64,000 nt of DNA from Cadophora sp. MPI-SDFR-AT-0126 (Eukaryota > Ascomycota > Leotiomycetes > Helotiales > Ploettnerulaceae), in the NCBI GenBank assembly GCA_020747065.1, contig JAGMVK010000002.1:1860001-1924000 (forward strand), in the 5' to 3' direction. The notes under the pieces were generated by a model. It did not search any database. It was not told where the DNA came from and saw nothing but the letters and a program-made list of their open reading frames with translations. Positions within the stretch are counted from its first letter, which is position 1. Every line of letters starts with the position of its first letter. The position numbers and the translations under genes are program-made. This document shows, piece after piece, positions 1 to 12,554 of this stretch.

Positions 1-1081
1 CAATTCTCCGCGCGAAGATAGGCACATTCACGGAACCTTTCCCTCACCATGGAAGGATGGGAAGAAGTGGATGGCATGGGGAGTGTTGGATGGTCATGCA
101 GGATGGCAGACGGCAGATCTCCTCGAGAGGGAATTGGTCCCTTTTGTTCGGCACGGACTGACTCAGATCAAGTCTCCATCAGACCAGGTGTCTGATGACA
201 CGGTGGGTGATGCCATTAAGAGGGCATTTGTCAACCTTGACGATTCCATTCTGAAGACAGCCGCAGAAGCCTCTCAAGGAACCTTGCCTCTTCAAGATAA
301 GTTGACGACTTTGGCACCGGCATTCGCAGGCTCATGCGCTCTATTGTCGATCTATGATCCAGCATCATATAAACTGCATGTAGCTTGTACTGGTGACTCA
401 AGAGCAGTTCTGGGGCAGAAGAATGCTGAGGGGCAGTGGGAAGCCATACCTCTGTCGGTCGACCAGACCGGAGATAACCAAGAAGAGATTGCTCGGCTCA
501 AGAAGGAGCACCCGGGCGAAGAAGAGATCATCAGCGGTGGACGGGTGCTGGGTATCATGGTCTCGAGAGCATTTGGAGACAGTCGATGGAAATGGCCGGT
601 CGACTTACAGAAGGATTTGAAGAAGAAATTTGACGGCCCCTCGATCTTGGTGCCAAAGTACAAAATTTTGACACCGCCATACCTGACTGCGGAGCCGATT
701 GTTACGACTACGAAAATTGAGCCAAGCAAGCCTTCGTTTTTGATCATGGCGACAGATGGATTATGGGATAATTTGTCAAGCCAGCAAGCTGTTGACCTCG
801 TTGCAAAGTGGCTGGAAAACTCTGCGAGTTCCAAGAACAATATTGTAGAGCCGAAGTACGAACCATACGACTTCACCAAGTATGAGTGGAAAGAAGACTT
901 TGACGAGAAAAGGACCACTGTTCAAGACGGGAATGCCGCAGTGCACCTTGTCCGGAATGCTCTGGGTGGAAACCATCATGAGATGATTGCTGGGCGACTC
1001 GCATATGGCACCCCATTCTGCAGAAGTATACGAGACGATATCACGGTGCAGGTGGTTTTCTTTCATCTCCCAGGTCAATGA
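1..1081 (+). CDS. PP2C-family protein phosphatase, pyruvate dehydrogenase phosphatase-like (5' partial)
   Basis: Metal-dependent Ser/Thr phosphatase of the PP2C/PPM family. It is closest in style to the mitochondrial pyruvate dehydrogenase phosphatases (yeast Ptc5/Ptc6 type), which dephosphorylate and reactivate the PDH E1-alpha subunit. The frame is open to the left edge, so the N-terminus and any mitochondrial presequence lie outside; the ATG at 71 is internal. Visible motifs in order are GVLDGHAG (metal-binding Asp-Gly), FAGSCALL, GDSRAVLG, SRAFGDSRWKW, LIMATDGLWD and, near the end, RDDITVQVVFF. The last is characteristic of the PDP subgroup. All metal-ligand motifs that can be seen are intact. 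The gene ends in TGA with no intron in the visible part. The family call is firm; the PDH substrate is inferred from subgroup resemblance. Confidence 0.9.
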   Translation, partial: NSPREDRHIHGTFPSPWKDGKKWMAWGVLDGHAGWQTADLLERELVPFVRHGLTQIKSPSDQVSDDTVGDAIKRAFVNLDDSILKTAAEASQGTLPLQDKLTTLAPAFAGSCALLSIYDPASYKLHVACTGDSRAVLGQKNAEGQWEAIPLSVDQTGDNQEEIARLKKEHPGEEEIISGGRVLGIMVSRAFGDSRWKWPVDLQKDLKKKFDGPSILVPKYKILTPPYLTAEPIVTTTKIEPSKPSFLIMATDGLWDNLSSQQAVDLVAKWLENSASSKNNIVEPKYEPYDFTKYEWKEDFDEKRTTVQDGNAAVHLVRNALGGNHHEMIAGRLAYGTPFCRSIRDDITVQVVFFHLPGQ

Positions 1082-2154
1082 TCACTATTCCTCTTGAGAA
1101 CTGAGCATGTTTTCTGACCGGGAGAGCCGAGGCTCGGGACTATCTTTGCACAGTGGCTATTTCTTTTTCGCAATTCTTTGTTTTTCCTATTGATAGTTCT
1201 CATATTTCTTTTTGAGTTTCAAACAAATCAAAAGAGCTAAGGCTCAAGATGGCTCTGACGGAAGTTGCAAGTTTTCTTTCACATCATAGTTAGCAGCCCG
1301 TTTTTTTGACACACAATCTACTTCAAGTGGTCGCGGCTTTTGCCAGTTGAAGACAATTGCCCTTGCTATTTTCAGAGATGCCTGTATTTCCTCTCTGTGT
1401 GCTTGACTTTGCACCAGACGTGTTCTTTCCTGAGCGTTGATCAGTACAAAACCAAAGATTGTTGCCGACAAGAATTGTGCAAGAAGTAAACAACAAAGGT
1501 GATGAGCGGTCTTAAAGCTTAACTCCACACGACCCTCCACAGGGCCAAAGAATTGTGCATGACCAAAAGCGGCCACGGAGATACCATGGCGCATTTCTCT
1601 GGCTTCCATGGATGGTATGCGTCAGCGGCGTGCAATGAAATTTCCGGAGGTGATTGGACGAAATCAAGAGTCGGGGTCGGCGTTTTTGAGTTAACGGTAT
1701 GTTTTCTTAGAAATCAAGCTCGACGCCAGCTCGGGACGACGGCACGGCAAGGTTCACTTGAGGCTCTATAACTCCTTCTACAGTCCAGTCGCCTTGATCG
1801 GCACCCTTTGTGCCTGAATTATACCAGGCTTGTACATATTATGCACCGTTATGCATATTTATGCCCTGCACAAGTCAGTGGGGCTTCGTGATAGTTATTG
1901 CAGGAAATGGAACTGTGGATAGGCGGGCAGGGACTTTGGTGATCATAACCGGGAGTCTTTTCTTCCATGATGCAAGTTATGAATGTTCGCTATCCTGAGT
2001 CGTCGCGGCCAGAAATTTCTGCTGGAAACTTCTTCATCCCTTTTGATATATTAATAAGACCCTTTTCCCCCTGGACATACTTTCTGGGTATCTCTTCCTT
2101 ACAATATTCCTTTTACTTTCTCTTTTTCTTATCAGCAAGTGCTTGGCTTTGGAC
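1082..2154. other. Intergenic: PP2C 3' flank and MFS promoter
   Basis: No credible coding frame. Open frames on both strands are short and low in complexity. The last ~100 bases before the MFS start are pyrimidine-rich, as expected for a fungal core promoter and leader. Confidence 0.6.
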
Positions 2155-4210
2155 ATGGCGGCGCATCCACCTTCTTCCTCTGCGTCATCGCAAACGGCAA
2201 CCGAGGCATCTCCAGAAGCGGACATCGAAGCTCAGAAGAAACCGTCGCAGAAAAAGGCAGCGCATTGGGAACTTGTGTTTGATCAGACTCACGTTACTCC
2301 AGAGGTATTGAGTTGGCCTTACAAGGGTTCGGGAACGGAGGAGGATCCTTATGTGGTGGAATATATCGAGAATGATAGGCGGAACCCTATGCTCTTCCCT
2401 CGGTGGAAGAAGTGGATGATAACTCTACTTGTGGCCTTTGTATGTTTTCTCTCTAACCTTGACTTTGGGCAATTACGAATTGGATTGGCTACCGTCGGGT
2501 ATGCGATGTTCTGTATTGACTTTACGATGTGCAGGCAACATTGGCTGTCGCATTTGTGTCCTCAGCATACAGCGGTGGCATCGAAGAGATCCTCGCAACG
2601 TTCCATGTCAGCACTGAAGTAGCCACACTCGGAATTTCTCTCTTCGTCCTTGGTTTCGCTATCGGTCCCCTTCTCTGGGCTCCCCTTTCCGAGTTATACG
2701 GTCGACAAGTTCTCTTCTTCGGCACCTATGCTATGCTCACGGCTTTCAACGCCGGCGCAGCTGGCGCAAAAAACATCCAGACGCTAATTATTTTGCGGTT
2801 TTTTGCTGGCGCTTTCGGGTCTTCTCCTTTAACGAATGCTGGTGGTGTCATTGCGGATATGTTTCCTGCTTCAGAGCGAGGATTGGCGATGAGTATCTTT
2901 GCTGCTGCACCCTTCCTTGGCCCTGTCATCGGTAAGTGACCAAGTTATTTTCATTGATAATAACGAATATTAACTGTACCTAGGACCAATCGTTGGTGGA
3001 TTCCTCGGCGAGACAGAAGGATGGCGATGGGTAGAAGGCCTCATGGCCATCTTCACTGGTGCATTGTGGATCATCGGCGCACTCACGATCCCAGAAACCT
3101 ACACTCCTGTTATCCTCCGCCGCCGCGCAGCAAAGCTCTCAAAGATAACTGGCAAAGTCTACAAATCCGCGACGGAAATCAACCACGGCACCAAAACCAT
3201 CAGCCAAGAATTCAAGACGGCGCTCTCGCGACCATGGATCCTGCTCTTCCGCGAACCGATCGTCCTACTGCTCAGTATATACATGGCCATCATCTACGGC
3301 ACGCTCTACATGATGTTCGGCGCCTTCCCAATCGTGTACCAGCAACAGCGTGGCTGGAGTCCTGGGATAGGTGGTTTGAGTTTCATTGGTGTGGCTGTCG
3401 GCATGATTGGCGCTGTTTCCTATTCCATCTTCGACAACAAGCGCTACGTGAAAGTCGAAGCAAAGTACAACGGCAACGCACCGCCTGAGGCACGACTCCC
3501 CCCTGCGCTCATCGGAAGTATCGCGCTCCCGATAGGACTTTTCTGGTTTGCCTGGACCAACTATCCCAGTATCCACTGGAGCGTCTCTATCATCGGGACA
3601 GCGCCTTTCGGATTCGGCATGGTGCTCGTGTTCTTGAGTATCATGAACTACCTCATTGATTCCTACGTCATATATGCGGCTTCTGTCTTAGCTGCCAATT
3701 CGGTGTTGCGGTCGCTGTTTGGTGCAGCTTTTCCATTATTCACAACTTGTATGTCCTCGCTTCCTCCATACTTTCTCGCTTATCTCATTTCAACCCTGTC
3801 CAAAGTCACAATCCAGGCTAGTAGTAAGTTCAACATAAGCTGACGATGAACCTTAAAACAACACAGATATGTACCAAAACCTCGGCATCCATTGGGCGTC
3901 TACAATTCCAGCGTTCCTTGCTCTCGGCTGCGTTCCCTTCCCCTTCTTGTTCTACAAGTACGGCAAGGGCATTCGGATGAAGTGTAAATTTGCTGCCGAA
4001 GCTGCAGCGTTTTTGGAACAGATGAAAGGTGGACAGGGGAATAGGGTGCAGGAACAGGAGAGGGAGATTGAGGAAGAGGAGGGTGAAGAGCCGGCTGATA
4101 ATTTGAGAGAGGAGAAGAAGACTGGGGAGGATGTAGATGTCGAGAGGAGTGCTGAGAAGGATATGGAGCAGGATGTGGATCTGGAGAGGGGCGAGTCGAG
4201 GAAGTTGTAA
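2155..4210 (+). CDS. MFS transporter of the DHA1 (polyamine/drug:H+ antiporter) type
   Basis: Plasma-membrane multidrug or polyamine antiporter of the 12-TM DHA1 family (yeast Tpo1/Flr1 relatives). Exons: 2155-2439, 2535-2931, 2984-3748, 3867-4210, giving about 596 aa; all junctions keep frame. The cytosolic N-terminus carries the family signature of an acidic stretch followed by [14 protein letters not shown] before TM1. The TM2-TM3 loop reads [10 protein letters not shown], the usual DHA1 motif A variant, and motif C-like GPVIGPIVGG lies at the TM5 region (split by intron 2). TM segments continue to about 3960. The tail after 4010 is very rich in Glu, Asp and Arg and is probably a disordered cytosolic region. 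The ATG at 2155 was chosen because the same frame has no earlier ATG. The substrate cannot be read from the sequence. Confidence 0.92.
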
Positions 4211-4909
4211 GATAGATAGATTTTGGAGGATTTCGAGGTCGGTACACGGTACAGTTTTTAGAGCTTTCTGTTGTTTTGAGATTCTGTTGATAGCGATGCA
4301 TGGCGGGAGTTGGGGCGGCGATTTTCTTTCTTTGTCTTATAGAGCGTGCGCATAGACTGTATATAATCGATCATCAGGATATGAGAATAGAGGAATATCA
4401 TCCTGCAGCATTCTGAGTAAACGTACCAAGTTCCAGTTTGATCTTTGTTTGAGTAGATTGGAGCAACGATCTTGAAGCCTCGAATGAGACAGTAATACAA
4501 TTGCCTGGTGACTGAGTTGAGTAAGTAAGTAGAGACACAACCTAGGATTTAACAAATCATAACTAGGGTTTGCACTTTTATCGTCGATTAACGGCTGCAG
4601 ATTTCGTTTACGCTCTGGCTATGACCGCGTCGACTTGTCCATCCCTACTTGTGCTGCTTGATGCCAACATACCAGACAGATCAATTGATAAATGAGAAGT
4701 ATCAGAACCCCCTGTCTCTTTTTCTCCATACCTCTGAATGCCATATATACAATATCTCAAGCATACCTAGATTAAAGCCAACACCTTTTCCCGACAATAC
4801 AACCTATTGTACAATGCGAAAATGCAGCCAGTGACAGGAATATATACAACACGATTCGCAACATCTCCGCCCCTTTTGATTCATATCTACACCTGCTCAC
4901 TCCGCCCAC
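4211..4909. other. Intergenic: convergent 3' flanks
   Basis: Region between the MFS stop and the stop of the minus-strand GRGGAGN protein. I see no gene, RNA or repeat in it. Confidence 0.6.
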
Positions 4910-5530
4910 CTAGTTCCGACCATAAGCCCGTTCCGGCCTCTTCAACCCCCTCTCAACATCCTCCTCCACCCGTCCCTGTACTTCCCTCCGCCTCCTCTCC
5001 TCCTCCGCCTTCTCCTCCTCAAGTCTCCTCGCCTCCGCCCCATCATCAAAATAGTTCCCCGCTCCGCCCCTCCCACCACGATACGTCGGTTTCGACGAGC
5101 CCATTACGCGCTGAGCAGGAGCTTCGGCTGGTCTTGTTGTCTCTGTGCTGTGCATGTCTTCGGATTGTTGGGTGAGGCCGTGCGATTTGAGTTCGGAGGG
5201 TTGCACCCAGTTTCCGGCGCCACCGCGGCCGGTGTGCTGGTATTCGGGAGCGGGGGAGTGGGCGGTGTTGTTTGGGAGGGAGGTGTGAGAGGAGGTTTGG
5301 GATTCGATATCGCTGGTCTGGAGGCGGTTATGTTAGTGATAGTTTTGTGTCAAATACTGACATAGAAAAGTAAAATTGAACAGAAACAATGTAATGTGAA
5401 TTATGAAGAAGATAGATTTCTGAGATCTAGAGAAGGGACAACTTGCATTCTTTGTAGCATCTGCGATATCTTGCTTGCTGTAGTAGTTTCCAGCTCCTCC
5501 TCTCCCGACCTTCTTGTAGACCTCGCTCAT
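4910..5530 (-). CDS. Small GRGGAGN-repeat fungal protein (DUF3602-like)
   Basis: Two exons on the minus strand, 5447-5530 and 4910-5317, giving 163 aa. The glycine motif occurs three times: GRGGAGNYY near residue 9, GRGGAGNW mid-protein and GRGGAGNYF nearer the C-terminus. The last is followed by a charged E/K/R-rich helix. This repeated motif is the hallmark of the fungal DUF3602 family, small disordered proteins of unknown function. The ATG at 5530 is the first in frame. The only donor that keeps the frame is AAT|GCAAGT, a GC-AG intron; its acceptor CCTCCAG is preceded by a CTAAC branch site. Family confidence is high; no biochemical role is known to me. Confidence 0.85.
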
Positions 5531-8500
5531 GGTTGCTATTTCTTTTCAGATAGTGCAATTACTTTGCTGCTTGAAGTGAATTGATAGATCTCTGATGATA
5601 TGTACAAATATACGTAGAGATTGATGGTTGTGCTATAGATCAAGATACACTTTCTCAAACAGAAACAAGGCTGCGTGGTTATAAAGAAAGCTTCCCGACC
5701 CCGGAAGTGCATTTTCCTAGCACGAGGTTGCTCCACAGTCTGATAAGATAAAAACGCCCCACCTTGCTTTTTGCATGCATCAGTTGCCTCATTCGCTATT
5801 GATTCTTGGCTGGTAAAATTCTGCAGGTGGTCTGCTCTGCGGGAAAGAATTGATTTTTTTCTTTCCCTCGACGTATCGATGAGGTTTCCAGAAAAAAGTT
5901 ACTCCACTTGTTGTTGGCAGGCTGGCAGGCTTTCCGGATTGCACCTTGTTATCGAGGACCCCTCCACTCCTGGTCCTGGCGGGGTTCCCTTCGGATGCCA
6001 CTTTTTTTTGGTCTGAACAGTGGGCGACTTGAGCATGTATGACGTGAAAGTGAGACTACTACAGCTGCTCCTCTTTGCAAATACAGTGAGTGGTCAGCTA
6101 AAGCAGGCAGACATCACATCATGCTGTCTAGCTATTTGCGTGCTTCTGCCACCGTAGTGAGGCCGCGTCAGTCCACAAGGGAGATTTAAGATATCGTTCG
6201 ACAGCTTGCCATCATAGTGGAGATATTCTTCAAGCTGTAGGTTATGCCCTATTCTCCTTTCGTATACGACGAGCTGGAGGCCCATACATAGACAGATCCA
6301 GAGTCGAATTGTGCCAGAAAGAGTCCAGTATTCAGAAGTGTTGACATAATGAAGCGATGTACTTCCGTCCCTTTTCTCCAGCGAGGATTCTACTCCATCT
6401 TCTTGAAGCATTCAAGTCGTCCCAAGCAGGTCCAATTGGGCCCATTAAAGGCCCCTCTTCCACGAATTGAGAAACTTTCCGGCTCTCCCGGTCCCGTACC
6501 TACTGTACCGATACGATCCAGATTAGCTTTCTTCAGGCGATTTGCCTAACGTCATCGTGGAGAAAGCCTTCAATTATGGAGACGGGCATCCTTCTGATCA
6601 AGCCACGCGCTTCGCGATATCGCACATAATTTTTTCCCCGGCCTCTTGACGAAGATACGCGCTTGTACTGTTGCAGCTGACAGTGTAGTTACACAGCCAC
6701 AGGCAGCTGATTCCTTCAGGGAAAGCGATTACGTTGACTTTCGGACACCGGATCTTGTGATATCTTCGGCTGCTGGATGACATGTTTTACGTGGAAGTTC
6801 CACTCACTCTTTGGTACCGAGGGTTCGGTGCATTGGCGCACTGCTCTAAGGAGGGGTATCTGCTTTTCCGAGCCAGTCTCCTGGACTTGCTTGTCCGACC
6901 TATCTAGAAAACATTCGTACAGCCTGTCCAAGTGCTCCCCTGTAGGTCAGATCCCAAAGTCAATCGTCATGTCCTCTGTCCTCTGTTTTTTGGTCACAAT
7001 ATCTCCGAATGCTTGCTGGCGACCTGGTTTTGATATTTGCAGTGTTCGGCCAGGCGAATGTTCGCACGGTGGTTCAGTGGGTGAACGGAGGTATGTAAAG
7101 CGGCACTCCGAGCGAGGGATTTACTCTAGCTGTAAATCATAGTGTCTCGGGCGTCTGACATCCTCTTGGCATGCAGGTCACGCTGCAACCAGTACCCCTC
7201 GTCCGACCCCCTGGTCCAAGAAACATGCCTGTTCAAAAAGTGTGTTTCGGGAAACAATCTTCACACAACTCTTTTGGAGAACCTGGTGCGCGTTACAGAA
7301 AAAGTTTAAAAAAAAAGGCACCCCAGTTACTCAATTGGAAGAATCGCTCCGGTTCGAGAGATTGATAGACATCGTAGGGCCTAGAACAAATGTGCGACGT
7401 GTGTGATCTCCAATTAGTGCTCCCCAGCCAGCACGGGCATCCTGTTGAACAGAGACTCCCGTGATCGGCAGCATCGAACCTCAACTCCTCTGCTTCTCCT
7501 TCCGTACTGCTGAGCCATATGAAGAGAAGCTGGATAGCATCAGAGGCGCACTTTGCGCAGCTCGGATATTCTGTCAATCAATAAATGCTCTCGTAAAGTC
7601 AAGCCAATATTTGAGGCAGCCTAGAACCTTTCCGGGAATGGATAAAGTCCAGCTTGGAATTGGGTAATTGCTTGCATGCCAGTCGCGTCGGTATTCAAAC
7701 AGCTTTTGCGTAGGCGATGGCTGCATTCGAGCACCGATTGCAACATCGACTGGAAGTCCAGGCTGTTCATGACTTACAAAGTCCAGATAGTACTGAAAGT
7801 AGAAATACAACAGCTGCAGTTGATGGAGATGTCAAATCACATCACACTTTCCTTCCACATCGATATCTTCACTCCATTCTTTGGGAATGTCTTGCCGCGA
7901 AAAGCCTGGGCATGAAACCCCACATTGAGCAGGTGGTTTGGGGTAGTCTCCAATCAAACGCAAGGACAAGCCCCCCTCTTCATGCTGCAGCCGCTGTGAG
8001 AAGCACTCAGAAGGGCATCGATCACCGTACCCGCGACGCAGCTCTTTGGTGGGATCCAGAGCAGGAGTTGTGTCCTTCAATTTTGGTCTTGGCCGTCATG
8101 AGCGAATCGAATGCTTATGAGCTTCTCTGGTAGCAGTGCTGATCAGGAAAATAAGCAGCGATGATCCTTCAGGGGACTTCTGAATAGAACGCCTAGAACT
8201 AGAGTACGCTCAGAGAGTGCCGCTGTCGTCCGGATGGGCGTTGACGAGCTCAGGAACAGGGCATGACAGAGGGGGCTTGATAGGACAAGATCGAATGAAA
8301 GTCTCCTCGTACCTTGCGGCGGGCGATGTATGCCACCTGGAGACCCGGAATAATTGGGTCTTGCACCATCAAGCAGCGGGGATCCCAAAGCAGCGAGTGA
8401 GAGGTGATGTGTCTTGAAGAAGAGCCTGGTGGTTGTAGCGATAAGTGAAGAATGGCGGCATCTTGAGCCCGTTATCAAGCTGTCCCTGTGTGCCACTCTA

Positions 8501-10315
8501 CGCGATCCACAAGAGGCGTGATTGAGGTCCACCACGATGTGGACATCTGGTTCCTCTGGCGGCAAGTCGCGCTTCTTGATGCCCTTCCCTCGCCTCATCA
8601 TATCCGCAAATCGCCGTATCTCATCATGTTCAGCTTACGGTCTCGCCGCTATATGAGGAGACATTTATTCCCACATCCTTCCTCGGTCAGGTCAGGCGGC
8701 AGGGAGTTGCTCTCGTTCTCGCCACGGTGCCTTCCAGCCTTCCTCGACTAGGATGCCAATCGACCCCCTGACAATTAATTATTGAACAGAGCAATCAGAG
8801 CAGCCCAGCTTGCAGCGCATTGCAGTTTACTCGAGTAGTGCCTGACAGAGAGTGTGACACAGATTATTGGCTGCTCGAAGGTAACGGCCTAGACAATCAC
8901 GAGGAGGTCTTTATGCGGTTAGTCAAGATCGCTATTCTAATGGCCAGCCATGATTTACGAAGGTAGGTTCGGTGGTGTGCATTGTGGGGCATGGCGTTCC
9001 TTGTTCTGTGCTGGAGATACAAATGTTATTCTAATAAAGATGCCCCCAATTGAGTATGGCATTGGTGGCTAACTCGTACTTCTTTGAAGGGTGTAGAGTG
9101 TAGAGGCAGGCAGAGGGAGAGGAAGAGGAGGCGAATGACCCAAAATTACCATGGCTGCTGACCTGCGTGACATTCCTTCCCTCCCTCCCAGGCAAGCAAG
9201 GCCCGGTATCCTTTCCTTTTCCCACTCTTCTCGTTGTTGCTGTAGGTTGGAAAGCAAAAAATACAGAAGGCACATACTGTACCAATATACTCCAAAATAT
9301 TTGTGAATCTTTCCCTCCATCCATACCCTTCTATCTCCACATCCACGTCCGCCTCCACCTCCCACCCTATTCCGTCCAACACCCCGAGGGACCAAGACAG
9401 GACAGGACAGGACAGGACTGAAAAGGCCAGACTCCACCAGGGGGCACGGCTGGCGCTCCCTACTCCACTAGTCGCCCCAAAAAAGTGGTGCACCGCAGAA
9501 CTTCAGGTTCCCCAGCAGTCAGTCCGCCGATACGCACCGATAAGTTTCCCATCCCAGCCCATTATTGAGCACTTCAGTACAGCACAGCACACCATTCAGA
9601 CCGAATCACCTCCCCTCCTTACCTTTCCTTACCTGCCGACCATACCCAGCCAGGCTATCCAAGGAACGGTCGGTCTCCTACGCTTTTGCCCTGCCCCAGA
9701 CCAGCCCAGCCGCTTTGCCTTTGGCCGGCTCCCCATCAACACAATTCTAGAATTATTTTCTCACACTTTCAAAACACCACAACACCATAGTATTTACAGC
9801 CCTCCTTTCACCCATTGATTTGTACTACACTGCACTGCACTGCACTTTATTGACAACACCGCGTACCCACGCCGGTAGTTGAGCGCTTCACTGCTTCTCA
9901 ATTCTGCCTGTCTTGCATTGGTCGTTCCCCCGGCGCAAGGCATCCTCTGCGACCCCGCCTGCTGCGCGCGTCTCAGCCAAATCAACCAGTCCGCTTCATT
10001 CCAGTAGCTGGCGAAACAGAAATCTTTCAATCAATTGTCGCACTTCCTCGCTTCCAATTCGCAACTTTCCAAACAGCACGGCACATAGAGACCATTTCTC
10101 GCTATCTGCGATTCCCATACAGTCCGTCCCTTACGAATATACCCAGGATCACCCAAGCAGCTGTCTCGCGAGTTTATGCAGGTAGCTTGAGCTTCGACGA
10201 TTAAACCGCGAAAGTATCCAACAATCTTGTGCCTGAATAATTCCTCGGCCCTCATACGCAGCTTTCCAGAGCTTCGAGGATTGAGGGCCGTCTTGACACC
10301 ATTTCTTTCCCAATC
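5531..10315. other. Long region without a supportable gene (about 4.8 kb)
   Basis: Reading both strands, I found only short overlapping open frames with no recognisable domain, no consistent splice-linked exons and no tRNA-like or rRNA-like segment. Base composition looks like the rest of the window, so it is not an AT-rich repeat island. The last ~1.3 kb before 10316 is rich in pyrimidines and simple repeats and probably holds the promoter and long leader of the C2H2 gene. Confidence 0.5.
9396..9420. repeat. GACAG pentanucleotide tandem repeat (5 copies)
   Basis: Five head-to-tail copies of GACAG followed by GACTG, about 900 bp upstream of the C2H2 gene. A short microsatellite with no assigned function. 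Confidence 0.85.
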
Positions 10316-11873
10316 ATGGCTTCTTCAAAGGTAGTCCGGTCCCGCACGCCAATCCGGATTATATTAATAGAACAATGCTGATCTTGGGCTCTCATAGGAA
10401 ATCCAGCAGCATTCCTCCAGACCTCTCAGTCAACATCGTCTGTCCATGTCTACACACTCCGGTTCCCTCCCCAAATCCCATGCTCGAAACCATTCGCACT
10501 CGGTGTCGTCCGGGTCCCTCATTACGAATAACAGAGTTACACGTCGGAAGAGCGTGTCATCGAACGCCGCCAGCAATGTCGCCGCAATGGTAGCAGCTGT
10601 TCAAGAAGCTGGAGATACAACAGTTGGCATGCCCATCTCGGGTCGTAGAAACACAATGTCGAAGAACGGATCTGCTAGATCCGCCGCGCTTGGAAGCCTG
10701 CCATCACCACCTGCGAGCTTGCCCGGGCACAGATTCCGCTTGAGTGCAAATGGCAAGATGGATCGAAATGAAAGCGCAATTGAAGACGATCAACTTGATG
10801 AGATGGATGATGATGAGGGGAAAGACTCCAAACAGGCTCGTATGCGCCGAGCAAGTGAAGGGCAACACCTCACAAAGGATGGCAAGAAGGCCAATGACCT
10901 CAAGTGCGAGAAGTGTGGAAAGGGATACAAGCACAGCAGCTGCTTGTCCAAGCATTTGTTCGTGCCCATCTTCCTTTCCTGCGTGCTCCAACAGGACCTG
11001 GCTCCGCGAATGTTGTCTGTCAGATGAATTGAGAGCCATCGAGATCAGCATTCGTGGATTTTGGAAAGAATAGTGTTAACTTTTGACTGCAGATGGGAGC
11101 ACACTCCAGAATGGTCTTTGACTTCGAAGTTGCTCATTTCTAAGCATCAACAGGTTCAGCTTCTGGAAGCTGCCTCGGTCCTCGTAGCCATGAACCAGGA
11201 TGGCACTACGCCTCCAGATTCTGCTAAGGACTTCCAAAGCGACCAGGATTCTGCTTCTCCCGCTGCATCTGGTTCCTCTGAACAGCGGGATGGAACGAGC
11301 TCTGCTGATACCACTCCTCCACCACAAGCAGACATGTTTAATGCCTATAACACTGGCTCGTACACCGGCCGGCACAAGAGATATAGCAGTGGGCACAGTT
11401 TCTCAAGGTCGTACCAGTCTGCGCCTTCTGCCAATCATCTCAGTGTCGGGAGCGTTCCCAGTACATCTGGATTTGGCCACTATCGTCAGCCGAGTCAGGA
11501 AAGGCGCCCACCATCATCCGGCATCAGTCGTAACCAAGAAGATGATGGTTTGGCGGCGGCCGTCGAACTTCTTTCTTGCAGCTTCGGCAGCACTGGGACT
11601 CCAAGGAGCATTCCAGTCACACTGCCCGAGGACGCTCCCCCGGTGCCCCATATTCCTGCCAGATATTTGAACCAGAATTTCTCAGGCAGCACTTTGACTC
11701 CAAGCCAACAGCCCCGTCATACGGAGAGCTACACTCGCCACCAAATCCATGATGGCGATATCAAGATGGAAGAGAGTGAGGACAGTGTCGCTGATGACGA
11801 AGAATATGATCGACGTTCCAGAGGTCGCAGTGATGAGGACGAAGAAGGCGTCTTTGGTCGCATGGAGGAGTGA
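10316..11873 (+). CDS. Single C2H2 zinc-finger nuclear protein
   Basis: Exons 10316-10330, 10398-10957 and 11093-11873 give 451 aa. The first coding exon encodes only MASSK. The N-terminal ~140 residues are Ser/Arg-rich and followed by an acidic patch (DDDEGKD). Then comes one C2H2 finger, CEKCGKGYKHSSCLSKHLWEH: spacing C-x2-C-x12-H-x3-H, with the second intron falling inside the finger just before the second His. The stretch after it (HTPEWSYxSKLLI-like, then QVQLLEAASVLVAMN) is well conserved in my memory of fungal homologues. The C-terminal half is Ser/Pro-rich and ends in another acidic run. Probably a DNA-binding regulator; the target is unknown. Confidence 0.85.
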
Positions 11874-12554
11874 AACATGTTCTCAACATGCCCGAATGGG
11901 CCGCCTGACTGTTGGTCCATAATGATAGCATTTCCTTTGTGGTATTTTTGATGTATACCTTCGGCGAGCATGTCTCCGCGGTCGACATTCAGCACCGGTG
12001 GATTGGCAGTAGTCCACGAGGTTAAAGTTGAGTGTTCGTTCTTGAGCGTCGAGAAAACGCCGTAGCATTTGTAGGGTTATTTTTATTTCGGAGGAATTGG
12101 ACATATCATATAGTCGACATATATCATGTATGAACGCGTTTATGAGTCGATGTGATTTTGATCGATGTATCAACTTGACACCAAAACCCCACTGATTGAC
12201 ATCGCGATCTGCAAGAACGTGTGCAAAGAGGAAGCTGATAAGATATTAGCCGTCTAGAATCGATTCCTTGCAGATTACTGTTCAGGAGACGCGGAGTTTT
12301 AGATAGTAGATGCTGATTGGAAAAGAACTGCAAATATTTGAGACACAAAGAAATCTGGAGAAACAAACTTTTCCAGATATTTTCCATTGCTAGGGTCGAC
12401 CGCCCCTCTATTGTCAGAACGACGTCACTAGCCGTAAACATCGTGAAGCTTCCAAGCTCGCCAATCGATAACACCCTCGAATCAACAACTGCGCACCGGC
12501 GCTGCAGCACCTCTTTTCACGCTCGACGCGCTTTTCAAAATAGTACACCTCAGA
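11874..12554. other. Intergenic, C2H2 3' flank to membrane-protein promoter
   Basis: No coding frame, RNA gene or repeat that I can support. Confidence 0.55.

Noticed and set aside
7345..7370. GGTTCGAGAGATTG, a tRNA T-loop-like string
   Set aside because: The flanking bases do not form the T stem and no acceptor or anticodon arms are found around it.
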